Shown here in pieces: positions 50,861 to 58,501 of a stretch of 64,000 nucleotides of DNA. A program made the translations under genes and the position numbers. The DNA is from Chloroflexota bacterium (GTDB taxonomy: Bacteria; Chloroflexota; UBA11872). The notes below the pieces were generated by a model. The model did not search any database and was not told the origin of the DNA. It saw only the letters and a list, made by a program, of their open reading frames with translations. The stretch covers positions 62,001 to 126,000 of the forward strand of contig JAJECS010000020.1 in the NCBI GenBank assembly GCA_022821905.1, read 5' to 3'. How positions within the stretch are numbered: position 1 is the first letter of the stretch; the number at the start of each line of letters is the position of its first letter.

Positions 50861-51796
50861 GTGTCGACAGACGCCCTAAGAGAGCCGACCAGCGCAACAG
50901 CGCAGGACCCCCTCGAACTGCGGCCGCCGCGCAGCGAGTGGCAAATGTCCTATCGCCGCTTTTGGCGCCACAAAGCGGCCGTCCTCGGCCTCTCCATCCT
51001 CATCATCATCAGCATCGGCGCGATTTTCGCGGATGTCATCGCCATCGAGCCCGAAGAGACGTTCTACAGCTTCGATGAGCTCCAGACCAAGAAATGGCTG
51101 CCTCCGCTGACTGACGGCCACCTGATGGGCACCGACGACATCGGGCGTGACGTGTTCAGCCGCGTCGTCCGCGGCTCACGCGTGTCGCTGCGAGTGGGCT
51201 TCTTCGCCGTCGGCATCGCCAGCATCGCCGGCACACTCTTCGGCCTCGCCGCCGGCTACTTCGGCGGGTGGGTCGACCAGGTGGTCAGCCGGGCCATCGA
51301 CGTGATGCTGGCCTTCCCGGACTTGCTGCTGGCGATTGCAATCTTGGCGGCGCTTGGCCCCAGCCTCGTAAACGCCATGGTGGCCCTGGGGCTGGCGGGG
51401 ATTCCCGGCTATGCGCGCGTTGTGCGCGGCGCCACGCTGGCGGCACGCGAGCTGGTCTACGTGCACGCCGCGCGCGCCGTGGGCATGTCCGACACGCGCA
51501 TCATGCTCCGCCACATCCTGCCGAACGTGCTCAGTCCGATCCTGATCATGATGACCCTGGGCCTCGGCGGCGCGATCCTCGCCGCCTCCGCGCTCGGCTT
51601 TCTCGGCCTGGCCGCCGACCCGCCGACGCCGGAGTGGGGCAGCGAGCTCAACCTCTCGCGCGCCTACCTGCGGACGGCCTGGTGGGTGTCCACGTTCAAC
51701 GGGGCGGCCATCGCCGTTACCGTCCTTTCGGTCAACATGGTCGGTGACGGCCTGCGCGAGGCGCTCGACCCGCAGGCGAGCTCGTGGGCACGCTAA
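50861..51796 (+). CDS. ABC transporter permease, DppC type (cluster B)
   Basis: 311 residues from GTG 50861, preceded by GGGGGAG. SEWQMSYRRFWRHKAAVLGL starts the fold; MGTDDIGRDVFSRVVRGSRV, AAGYFGGWVDQVVSRAIDVM and the loop VHAARAVGMSDTRIMLRHIL match the family, and the end reads NMVGDGLREALDPQASSW. It aligns with the cluster A permease over nearly its full length at roughly two-thirds identity or more by eye, so the two clusters arose by duplication. First gene of cluster B, 81 bases before the binding-protein gene. Confidence 0.93.
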   Translation: MSTDALREPTSATAQDPLELRPPRSEWQMSYRRFWRHKAAVLGLSILIIISIGAIFADVIAIEPEETFYSFDELQTKKWLPPLTDGHLMGTDDIGRDVFSRVVRGSRVSLRVGFFAVGIASIAGTLFGLAAGYFGGWVDQVVSRAIDVMLAFPDLLLAIAILAALGPSLVNAMVALGLAGIPGYARVVRGATLAARELVYVHAARAVGMSDTRIMLRHILPNVLSPILIMMTLGLGGAILAASALGFLGLAADPPTPEWGSELNLSRAYLRTAWWVSTFNGAAIAVTVLSVNMVGDGLREALDPQASSWAR

Positions 51797-51877
51797 AATG
51801 CCGCCACCGAAAAGGTTTTAGGCCTGAATCACGATTTCAGCCGGTGATCGACGTGTCGTTCGAGGGGGAGGTGTTGG

Positions 51878-53857
51878 ATGAGCAGTAGAGGACTAGTAAC
51901 CCGGCGCAAGGTCATGCGCGGGGGGTTGGCCGCCCTGGCCGGCGGAGTCGGCGCGGCCGCACTTGCCGCGTGCGGCGAAGCCGAGGTCGTCGAGAAGACG
52001 GTCACGGTCACGGTCACCGAAGTCAAAGAGGTGATCAAGGAAGTCCCGGTCGAAGTCCCGGTCACCAAGGAGGTCGAGGTCGAGCGGGTCGTCGTCAAGG
52101 AAGTCCCGGTCGAAACCATCAAGGAAGTGCCGGTCGAGACGATCAAAGAGGTCGAGGTCGAAAAGGTCGTCGAGAAGGAAGTCATCAAAGAGGTCTTCGT
52201 CGAGAAAGTCGTCGTCGAGGAGAAGTTGATCGAGCGCGCCAAGGAGCTCGTGCCCGGCATCAACATCTTCAGCTACCCCGAAGTCATTCCGCTGGGGCCC
52301 TACAACCCAACCGTCGGCGGCGAGGTGAGCTACCCGACGTTCGGCAACGCGAACAGCTATCACCCGCTGCGCGCGGCCAGCCGAGCATCGGTTGAGATCG
52401 GCAACATGATCCACGAGCCGCTCTACGTGCTCGGCGCGGGCAATGACTTTGCCCCGCTCCTGGCCGCGGGCTCCGAGGTTCAGGACGACCGCACGCAATG
52501 GCGCATTCGTCTGCGCAACGACGTGGTCTTCCACAACGACGAGCCGTTCAACGCGGACACGGTGATCTCAAATTTCGAAGAGATCTTCGACGAGAGCATC
52601 GTGCGGGGAGGCATCGTCGGCTTTGCCAACGAGCTGAATAAGGTCGAGAAGGTCGACGACTTCACGGTCGACTTCTTCACCAAGATCCCAAACGCGCTCT
52701 TCCACAAGCCGCTCACCCGCGGCTATCGACCGTGGCCGCTGGTGGCCAAGGAAATGGGCGAAGACTTCGACTTCAACCCGATCGGGACCGGTCCCTTCAA
52801 GTTCGAAAGCTGGACCGACAACGTCGAGCTCGTCGGTTCGCGATTCGATAAGTACGCCTGGGCGCCGTGGTACTCCGCAAACCAGGGTCCGGCATACGCG
52901 GACCGGGCCGTCGGCAAGGTGCTGTCCAACGACAGCACGGCGCGGATCAACGCGATGGAGGCGGGCGAGGTCAGCTTCCTGCTCCACTTCGTGTTCCCGC
53001 ACGTGCAGCGCATCTCGACCAACCCGAGCTTCCGGGTTCTGGGGATCCTGAACGAGGGCATGCCGCAGTACATGCCGATCAACACGCAGCTCTTCCCGAC
53101 GGATGACGTCGAGGTTCGCCGCGCGATGATCGAGGGCATCGACCGCCGCACGGTCACCGTGCGCGCCAACGGCGGCGTGCCGCCGGTGGTCGTCAGCAAC
53201 TGCCTCACGTCGGAAGCGGTCAAGGGCTACAACCCGGAGGTCAACAACCTCTACACCTTCGACGTGCAGAAGGCGCAGGCGCGGCTTGACGCCGCCGGCT
53301 GGACGCTCGGCGACGACGGCTTCCGTTACAACTCGGACGGCGAGCTGCTCGAGATCGTGTTCCCGGACACCGGCTTCCCGGTGCGCGAGCTGTTCAAGCT
53401 CGACGTCGAGAAGTCGCTCGGCATCTCGGTGCAGATTCCGAAGATGGAAGGCAGCACGTTCAACGAGCAGATGCAGAACGGCGCCTTCCACGCGGCGTAC
53501 GTGGGTGTCGGCGGACCGGACGGCGACGTGCTGTGGGACCGCTTCCACACCTCCGTCTACGGGCTGCCGGGCCGCGCCTACTCGCGCTGGATGTACACGG
53601 ACCCGCCCGGAGAGGCCACGCCTGGCGTGGAGCTCGACGCGCTGCTCGACGGCGCTCGAGTCGAGTTCGACGAGTCCAAGCGGATCGATCTGTGGCAGCG
53701 CGCGTCCCACATCATCATGGACAACGCCTTGATGATTCCGTTCGTCACCGAGTTCCTCAGCTGGATCGCCAACACCGACATCGTCGGCGGGAACCTCTAC
53801 GTCGGTAACTTCGCGCTACCGATCTGGAGCGACTGGTACGACAAGCGGGTCGGCTAG
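51878..53857 (+). CDS. ABC transporter substrate-binding lipoprotein, SBP_bac_5 family (cluster B)
   Basis: 659 residues. Signal TRRKVMRGGLAALAGGVGAA with lipobox ALAAC, then a stalk opening VVEKTVTVTVTEVKEVIKEV and rich in VPVE/IKEV units to about residue 120. The SBP domain has VGGEVSYPTFGNANSYHPLR, RIRLRNDVVFHNDEPFNADT, FNPIGTGPFKFESWTDNVEL, VRRAMIEGIDRRTVTVRANG and RELFKLDVEKSLGISVQIPK. GGGGGAGG lies just before the ATG. It is clearly related to the cluster A protein but more diverged than the permeases, pointing to a different ligand. Confidence 0.93.
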   Translation: MSSRGLVTRRKVMRGGLAALAGGVGAAALAACGEAEVVEKTVTVTVTEVKEVIKEVPVEVPVTKEVEVERVVVKEVPVETIKEVPVETIKEVEVEKVVEKEVIKEVFVEKVVVEEKLIERAKELVPGINIFSYPEVIPLGPYNPTVGGEVSYPTFGNANSYHPLRAASRASVEIGNMIHEPLYVLGAGNDFAPLLAAGSEVQDDRTQWRIRLRNDVVFHNDEPFNADTVISNFEEIFDESIVRGGIVGFANELNKVEKVDDFTVDFFTKIPNALFHKPLTRGYRPWPLVAKEMGEDFDFNPIGTGPFKFESWTDNVELVGSRFDKYAWAPWYSANQGPAYADRAVGKVLSNDSTARINAMEAGEVSFLLHFVFPHVQRISTNPSFRVLGILNEGMPQYMPINTQLFPTDDVEVRRAMIEGIDRRTVTVRANGGVPPVVVSNCLTSEAVKGYNPEVNNLYTFDVQKAQARLDAAGWTLGDDGFRYNSDGELLEIVFPDTGFPVRELFKLDVEKSLGISVQIPKMEGSTFNEQMQNGAFHAAYVGVGGPDGDVLWDRFHTSVYGLPGRAYSRWMYTDPPGEATPGVELDALLDGARVEFDESKRIDLWQRASHIIMDNALMIPFVTEFLSWIANTDIVGGNLYVGNFALPIWSDWYDKRVG

Positions 53858-53909
53858 CCGAAAGGACTTGGCGCACGCAACTGGGTAGCTAAAGGGATCA
53901 GGCGTAGGC

Positions 53910-54881
53910 ATGGGTGGTTACATCGTCCGGCGTCTCCTCTACACGATTCCGGTCGTGTTGGGAGTGTTGGTCACGACGTTCATCCTCCTGCGCCTGATCC
54001 CGGGCGACCCGGTTGATCTCTTCTATCTCGGTGGCCAGGATCCGTCCGGCACGGTGTCATTCGTCGTCACGCCTTCGCAGCAGAGCGCCTACGACGCCCT
54101 GCGCAGGGAATTCAATCTCGACAAGCACATCGTCCACCAGTTCTTCATCTACCTCTGGGACTTCATCCGCTTCGACTTCGGCAAGTCGATTCGGTCCCAG
54201 CGTCCGATCAACGAGATCATCGGGGATCACTGGCCGGCCACGATTCAGTTGACCCTGGCCGGGATGGGCCTTGCGCTGTTCATTGGCATTGGCGCCGGCG
54301 TCATCTCCGCGATACGCCACCACACCTGGGTGGACTACGCGTCGCAGAGCTTCGCCGTCTTCGGCGTGTCCATCCCGAGCTTTTTCCTCGGCGTAATCCT
54401 GGTCATGATCTTCAGCGTCGGACTCGGGTGGCTGCCGGCGATCTCCAACGGTCACGGCAAGGAGCTCATCTTGCCGGGGATCACGCTGGGCACGGCGGCG
54501 TCGGCGATTCTGGCCCGGCTGATGCGTTCCTCCATGTTGGACGTGCTGTCCCGCGACTACATTCGCACCGCGCGCGCCAAAGGCCTGCGCGAGCGCGCCG
54601 TGATTTGGCTGCATGCGCTGCGCAACGCCCTGATCCCCGTGGTCACGGTCGCCGGGCTGGCCTTCGGCGGCCTGCTCACCGGCACCGTCATCATCGAGTC
54701 AGTCTTTACCCGCCAGGGTCTTGGGCTCCAGCTCATCTCCGCCATCACCCAGCGCGACTATCCGGTCGTTCAGGGACTGGTGATGCTCGCGGCGCTGCTA
54801 TACGCCGGCATGAACCTCGTCGTCGACATCCTCTACACGTACATCGACCCGCGCGTCCGCCTGGTCCGCGCGTCCGTCTAA
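53910..54881 (+). CDS. ABC transporter permease, DppB type (cluster B)
   Basis: 323 residues: MGGYIVRRLLYTIPVVLGVL, LRLIPGDPVDLFYLGG, GDHWPATIQLTLAGMGLALF, SNGHGKELILPGITLGTAAS, the loop TARAKGLRERAVIWLHALRN and DYPVVQGLVMLAALLYAG. Six membrane helices. It is 52 bases after the binding-protein gene, a gap without the strong hairpin seen at the same place in clusters A and C. It is convergent with the enolase-superfamily gene 28 bases on. Confidence 0.94.
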   Translation: MGGYIVRRLLYTIPVVLGVLVTTFILLRLIPGDPVDLFYLGGQDPSGTVSFVVTPSQQSAYDALRREFNLDKHIVHQFFIYLWDFIRFDFGKSIRSQRPINEIIGDHWPATIQLTLAGMGLALFIGIGAGVISAIRHHTWVDYASQSFAVFGVSIPSFFLGVILVMIFSVGLGWLPAISNGHGKELILPGITLGTAASAILARLMRSSMLDVLSRDYIRTARAKGLRERAVIWLHALRNALIPVVTVAGLAFGGLLTGTVIIESVFTRQGLGLQLISAITQRDYPVVQGLVMLAALLYAGMNLVVDILYTYIDPRVRLVRASV

Positions 54882-54909
54882 CGCGCGAACACCCTAAGCG
54901 CCCGCCAGG

Positions 54910-56091
54910 CTAGAAGTTCGTATACGACCCGTCGCGGCGGTGGAGCAGCGTCGAATTCCAGGGGCGGAGCTCTTGGCTCGCCGCGATGTCCTCATTGACC
55001 TCGATGCCCAAGCCAGGCTCGGTTGGCAGCGGATACCAGGTCCCGTCGAGCTCGACTTGCTTGGGATAGATCGCACGCCGCTCGGCCCTCGTGTCGGAAT
55101 TGTCGTCGCCTCCGGCCCGGCGCGGCGGTGTGCGCACCTCCAGCCAGGCGCAATTGGGAATGGCCGCCAGGAAGTGCACCGACGCCGCCGTGCACAGCGG
55201 GCCGACCGGGTTGTGCGGCATCAGGTCGATGTAGTGCGCCTCGCACCAGGCCGCGACCTTCATCGCTTCCGTGAATCCGCCGACGTTGCAGATGTCAATG
55301 CGCATGAAGCTCGCCAGCCCGCGCTCGATATAGGGCAGGGCCTGCCACTTGCTCTCGAACTCCTCGCCGATGGCGAAAGGCACCTCGGTCATCGAGCGCA
55401 GCGTTTCGTAGGCCTCGGGCGTCTGGTCGCGGATCGGCTCCTCCAGAAAGTCGAGCGCGGCGCGGGGCAGCCGCTGGCAGAACGACGCCGCTTCGGCCAC
55501 CGTCAGGCGGTGGTGGTAGTCGATGCCCAGCACCGGCGCCTGGCCGAGGGCTTCGCGCACGCGAATCACCCACTCCGCGGTCAAGGCGATTGACTCGCGC
55601 GGCTCGAAGAGCCGCCCGTCCTCACCGGCATCGGCGGTGCCCAGGCCCAGCCGGATTGCCGGCCAACCCTCCGCATGCAGGTGCAGCACGTCCTCCACCA
55701 GCTCGGGGCCATACGGCGCGGAAGCGGTGGCGAATCCGGGAACGAAATCGCGATGCTTGCCGCCCAGGAGCTCATAGACCGGCACGCCCAGCGCCTTGCC
55801 CTTGAGGTCGTACAGCGCGATGTCGATCGCCGAGATCGCAGCGGTCAGGACGCGCCCGCCCTCGAAATACTGGCTGCGATAGAGCTCCTGCCACAGGGCG
55901 CCGATCTGCATCGGGTCGCGCCCGACCAGAAAGTCGCGGTAGTGCCGCACGGCGCCCGCGACCGCCCACTCGCGCGCCGACATGCCGGAGCAACCCCAGC
56001 CCACGAGACCCGCATCGGTCTCGATCTTGACGATGGTCTCCGCCCGCGGCCCGCCCCACGGGAGATACGTCTTGACGTCGGTGATGGTCAT
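54910..56091 (-). CDS. Enolase-superfamily sugar-acid dehydratase (mandelate racemase/galactonate dehydratase-like)
   Basis: 393 residues. An N-terminal capping domain is followed by a TIM barrel. Likely metal or acid/base residues are Asp191 and His193 in GIDYHHRLTVAEA, Glu217/218 in FLEEPIRDQ, Glu243/244 in AIGEEFES, His293 in MPHNPVGP and Glu318 in LEVRTPP. The D-x-H pattern plus the late His resembles D-galactonate/gluconate dehydratases (β-elimination of water from acid sugars). The barrel position that often has KxK reads RLGLG. It is 15 bases after the membrane-protein gene 56107-56712, likely one operon with the propeller glycosidase gene. Confidence 0.86.
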   Translation of the reverse strand: MTITDVKTYLPWGGPRAETIVKIETDAGLVGWGCSGMSAREWAVAGAVRHYRDFLVGRDPMQIGALWQELYRSQYFEGGRVLTAAISAIDIALYDLKGKALGVPVYELLGGKHRDFVPGFATASAPYGPELVEDVLHLHAEGWPAIRLGLGTADAGEDGRLFEPRESIALTAEWVIRVREALGQAPVLGIDYHHRLTVAEAASFCQRLPRAALDFLEEPIRDQTPEAYETLRSMTEVPFAIGEEFESKWQALPYIERGLASFMRIDICNVGGFTEAMKVAAWCEAHYIDLMPHNPVGPLCTAASVHFLAAIPNCAWLEVRTPPRRAGGDDNSDTRAERRAIYPKQVELDGTWYPLPTEPGLGIEVNEDIAASQELRPWNSTLLHRRDGSYTNF

Positions 56092-56106
56092 AGCGGACTC
56101 GCTTTC

Positions 56107-56712
56107 CTAGGGCCCGGCGGCAATGCCCTGGCGCCAGCAGTCGGGAAGGGAATCGCCGACACTGATGCTGTCGAATGTGCTTCGTCTCCTCACGACCGAC
56201 CCAAGATAGACGCCACGCGACCAGCCATGGCACGAGAGGAAGTCCGTGGGGATCGGCTGGTTGTCGGCGTATCCCGCCAGGTCTTCTTGCAGACGGAAAC
56301 AGGTCTCCGATTCCTCGTCGGGGGAGATGCGGTAGCTCACGCACCCCAGATCCTCGTCGGGATGGATGCGCTTGGCCGTCACAACGTATTCGGACCGCGA
56401 CCCGAAGATGTTCTGATACCAGCCGCGACCCCAGATGGTGCGCTCCGGGTGGTCGGTGTCGATGGTCACGAAAAAGGCCAGCGGCAACGCCAGACCCAGC
56501 GCAGCGCCCAAGAATCCCGTCACCACGTGGAGCGGCCAGGACGCTCGCAGACGCCTCGCTACACCGACGGCCAGGATCATCCCCACCAGCCCAGTCACGA
56601 TCAGGAAGATCGGCACCACCCAGCCGGCCGACCGCACGCCGAACGTCAGCAGCACCGCGATCGCCGCCGCCACCACCCCCCAGGCGATCCAGACGAACCG
56701 TTCGCTGGTCAC
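56107..56712 (-). CDS. Membrane protein of unknown function with Cys-containing extracytoplasmic domain
   Basis: 201 residues. Three hydrophobic helices lie in the first half: WIAWGVVAAAIAVLLTFGV, WVVPIFLIVTGLVGMILAVG and FLGAALGLALPLAFFVTI. The second half is polar with four Cys (CVSYRISPDEESETC, LSCHGW, DCWRQG) that could form disulfides outside the membrane. No family recognised. Tight spacing to both neighbours suggests co-transcription with the glycosidase-like gene before it and the dehydratase after it. Confidence 0.7.
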   Translation of the reverse strand: MTSERFVWIAWGVVAAAIAVLLTFGVRSAGWVVPIFLIVTGLVGMILAVGVARRLRASWPLHVVTGFLGAALGLALPLAFFVTIDTDHPERTIWGRGWYQNIFGSRSEYVVTAKRIHPDEDLGCVSYRISPDEESETCFRLQEDLAGYADNQPIPTDFLSCHGWSRGVYLGSVVRRRSTFDSISVGDSLPDCWRQGIAAGP

Positions 56713-56736
56713 GGGCTCGTCACTGACGGACGAGAC

Positions 56737-58302
56737 TCAGCCGTCCGCGCTGGTGATTTGAAACGAGTAGAGCTGCGCGTCGTGCATGTAAAACCGCAGG
56801 CGGCGGTGCGGGATGAAGGTCGAATACACCGTTCCCGAGTCGGTCCCCTCCGGCAGGTGCAGGGTCGCGTCGCCGCCCCAGGTCACGACGTGGGAAATCG
56901 AGTCTCCCGTGAACACGTCGCAGTCGTCCGCGGACCGACCGTCCATCACCCGGTAGGTCACGTCCGACGCCTCCACCTTGATATAGCCCTCCGGCCCGCA
57001 GGACGCATTGATCACCAGCCGGTCGCCCGGCGCGATGAATGCCTCCGTTAGCAGCATGCCCACGTGCTTGTCGTTCGTCCCGACCGACACGAAGCCATGC
57101 CGCCGCAGCTTGCCCAGACCTAGCCCATAGGGTTGGCGCTGCTTCGCGGAGACGGCGCCGGCGCCTCCGTAGTAGAACCACGACTCATCGCCCACGTCCA
57201 CCATGTGCGGCGCCGCCACGACCAGCTCGTCATACGAGCCGGGGCCTCCGCCGGGGATCCAGGTGTGGGTCGGACGCAGGCGGTCCCAGTTGCGCGCGTC
57301 CCGGCTGAAGGCCAACTGCGGATGCAGCTTGTACTCCGTCATGGCGAGCACGCCCAGGAACGCCACCCAGTGGCTCCCCAGGCGGTAGGGCCGCATGCTG
57401 TAGAACGAGTCGTCCAGGTTGTCCAGCTCCGGGTCCGGCGCCAGCGCCAGCCGCGGCTCGCTCCAGTGGTGGAAGTCCCGGCTCTGCGACTGGAAGATGC
57501 GCCGCATCCCGCGCCGGTTCGACAGGCCATGCGCCGGGTCCGTGGTCGAGCCGCCGGCGATGGCCTTCTCCACCAGTCCGACCCGCGGCCGCGGCGCCAT
57601 CTCCATCCACGGGTGCCGCGTCAGGATGTTGTACGTGCGCGTCTCGGGGTCGAAGAAGGGATAGATGCTGTCGCCTTGCTTCGCGCCCAGGCCCTCGAAC
57701 ATCGGCGGCTCGTCGTAGGTCGTCCAGTGAATGCTGTCGGCCGAATAGGCCCGCCGCACGTTCGCCCCAGGCAGCTCGTCGGCCACCCGAAAGCCCGGCG
57801 GCCCGATTTCGTAGATCGCCTTGTACCGGCGCGCCGGATCCGTCTCCAGCGGGTCGTCCAGCGGCGCCAGTCCCCACACGTTGCCGTGCGTGCGGTCGCC
57901 CAGCACGATGTTGGTGTCGTGCCCGTCCTCGTGCACGATCCCCATCGGCGGCTTCACCCAGGTATAGCCGTCCTCCGAGCGCGCGTAGCAGACGCGAAAG
58001 CGGGAGATGTCGTAGTCGATCAGGGTGCCGCCGGTGCGGGCGGCCTTCTCCTGGTCGATGTCAAAGTCGGAGTAGAGGAGGTGAAAGACGCCGTCGTCGT
58101 CACGCCAGACCTTGTAGTCGTCGGCGTGCATGTTGACGTGGTGCTCCCACGGTTTGTCCTGGACCAGGATCGGGTTGCCCTCGTACATCTCCGGCGTATG
58201 CACCGTCCGGGAGATGTTCTGAATCTCCTCGATCATCCCGGTGTCGAAGAAGTACTGCGGCGTGTCGCGGATGTGCAGTTCGGTCGAGTCGAGGTCAGCC
58301 AT
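56737..58302 (-). CDS. Five-bladed β-propeller glycosidase-like protein, paralogue A
   Basis: 521 residues from ATG 58302. The blade-like repeats are typical of the GH32/43/68/130 superfamily: YKVWRDDDGVFHLLYSDF, VCYARSEDGYTWVKPPMG, RRAYSADSIHWTTYDEPPMF, SQSRDFHHWSEPRLALAPDP and LAFSRDARNWDRLRPTH. A C-terminal β-sandwich (LLTEAFIAPGDRLVINASCG, YSTFIPHRRLRFYMHDAQLY) resembles GH32C-type domains. No signal peptide; no CAZy family can be assigned. The gene 60174-61739 encodes a protein of the same length and about 90% identity. Likely first gene of an operon with 56107-56712 and the dehydratase. Confidence 0.82.
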   Translation of the reverse strand: MADLDSTELHIRDTPQYFFDTGMIEEIQNISRTVHTPEMYEGNPILVQDKPWEHHVNMHADDYKVWRDDDGVFHLLYSDFDIDQEKAARTGGTLIDYDISRFRVCYARSEDGYTWVKPPMGIVHEDGHDTNIVLGDRTHGNVWGLAPLDDPLETDPARRYKAIYEIGPPGFRVADELPGANVRRAYSADSIHWTTYDEPPMFEGLGAKQGDSIYPFFDPETRTYNILTRHPWMEMAPRPRVGLVEKAIAGGSTTDPAHGLSNRRGMRRIFQSQSRDFHHWSEPRLALAPDPELDNLDDSFYSMRPYRLGSHWVAFLGVLAMTEYKLHPQLAFSRDARNWDRLRPTHTWIPGGGPGSYDELVVAAPHMVDVGDESWFYYGGAGAVSAKQRQPYGLGLGKLRRHGFVSVGTNDKHVGMLLTEAFIAPGDRLVINASCGPEGYIKVEASDVTYRVMDGRSADDCDVFTGDSISHVVTWGGDATLHLPEGTDSGTVYSTFIPHRRLRFYMHDAQLYSFQITSADG

Positions 58303-58337
58303 GGGTGTGCTCCCGTGACTCAGACCTAGCGACCGTA

Positions 58338-58363
58338 GCACCTTGACGGGCAACTCAAGGTGC
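58338..58363. promoter_or_regulatory. Perfect 9-bp inverted repeat in divergent glycosidase spacer, candidate operator
   Basis: Arms GCACCTTGA (58338-58346) and TCAAGGTGC (58355-58363) are exact complements around an 8-base CGGGCAAC. It lies 35 bases upstream of paralogue A and 139 bases before the GH32-like start. Its position fits an operator controlling the leftward operon. No similar palindrome precedes paralogue B. Confidence 0.6.
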
Positions 58364-58441
58364 AGAGCGACATGAGGCGCCACCGCCGGGCGCGCGCCAC
58401 AACCGGCGTCGCAGGCGGTCCCTGCGAATTGCGCGCCGATC

Positions 58442-58447
58442 TATAGT
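58442..58447 (+). promoter_or_regulatory. Candidate -10 element for the GH32-like gene
   Basis: TATAGT, a close match to TATAAT, 54 bases before the ATG at 58502 in a GC-rich background. There is no good -35 at 17 bases, so an activator-dependent promoter is possible. Confidence 0.35.
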
Positions 58448-58501
58448 GGCCGTCAGGTGCCGGGTCCGGCTGGCGCCAAGAGAACGGCACGCGAGAAACC
58501 A

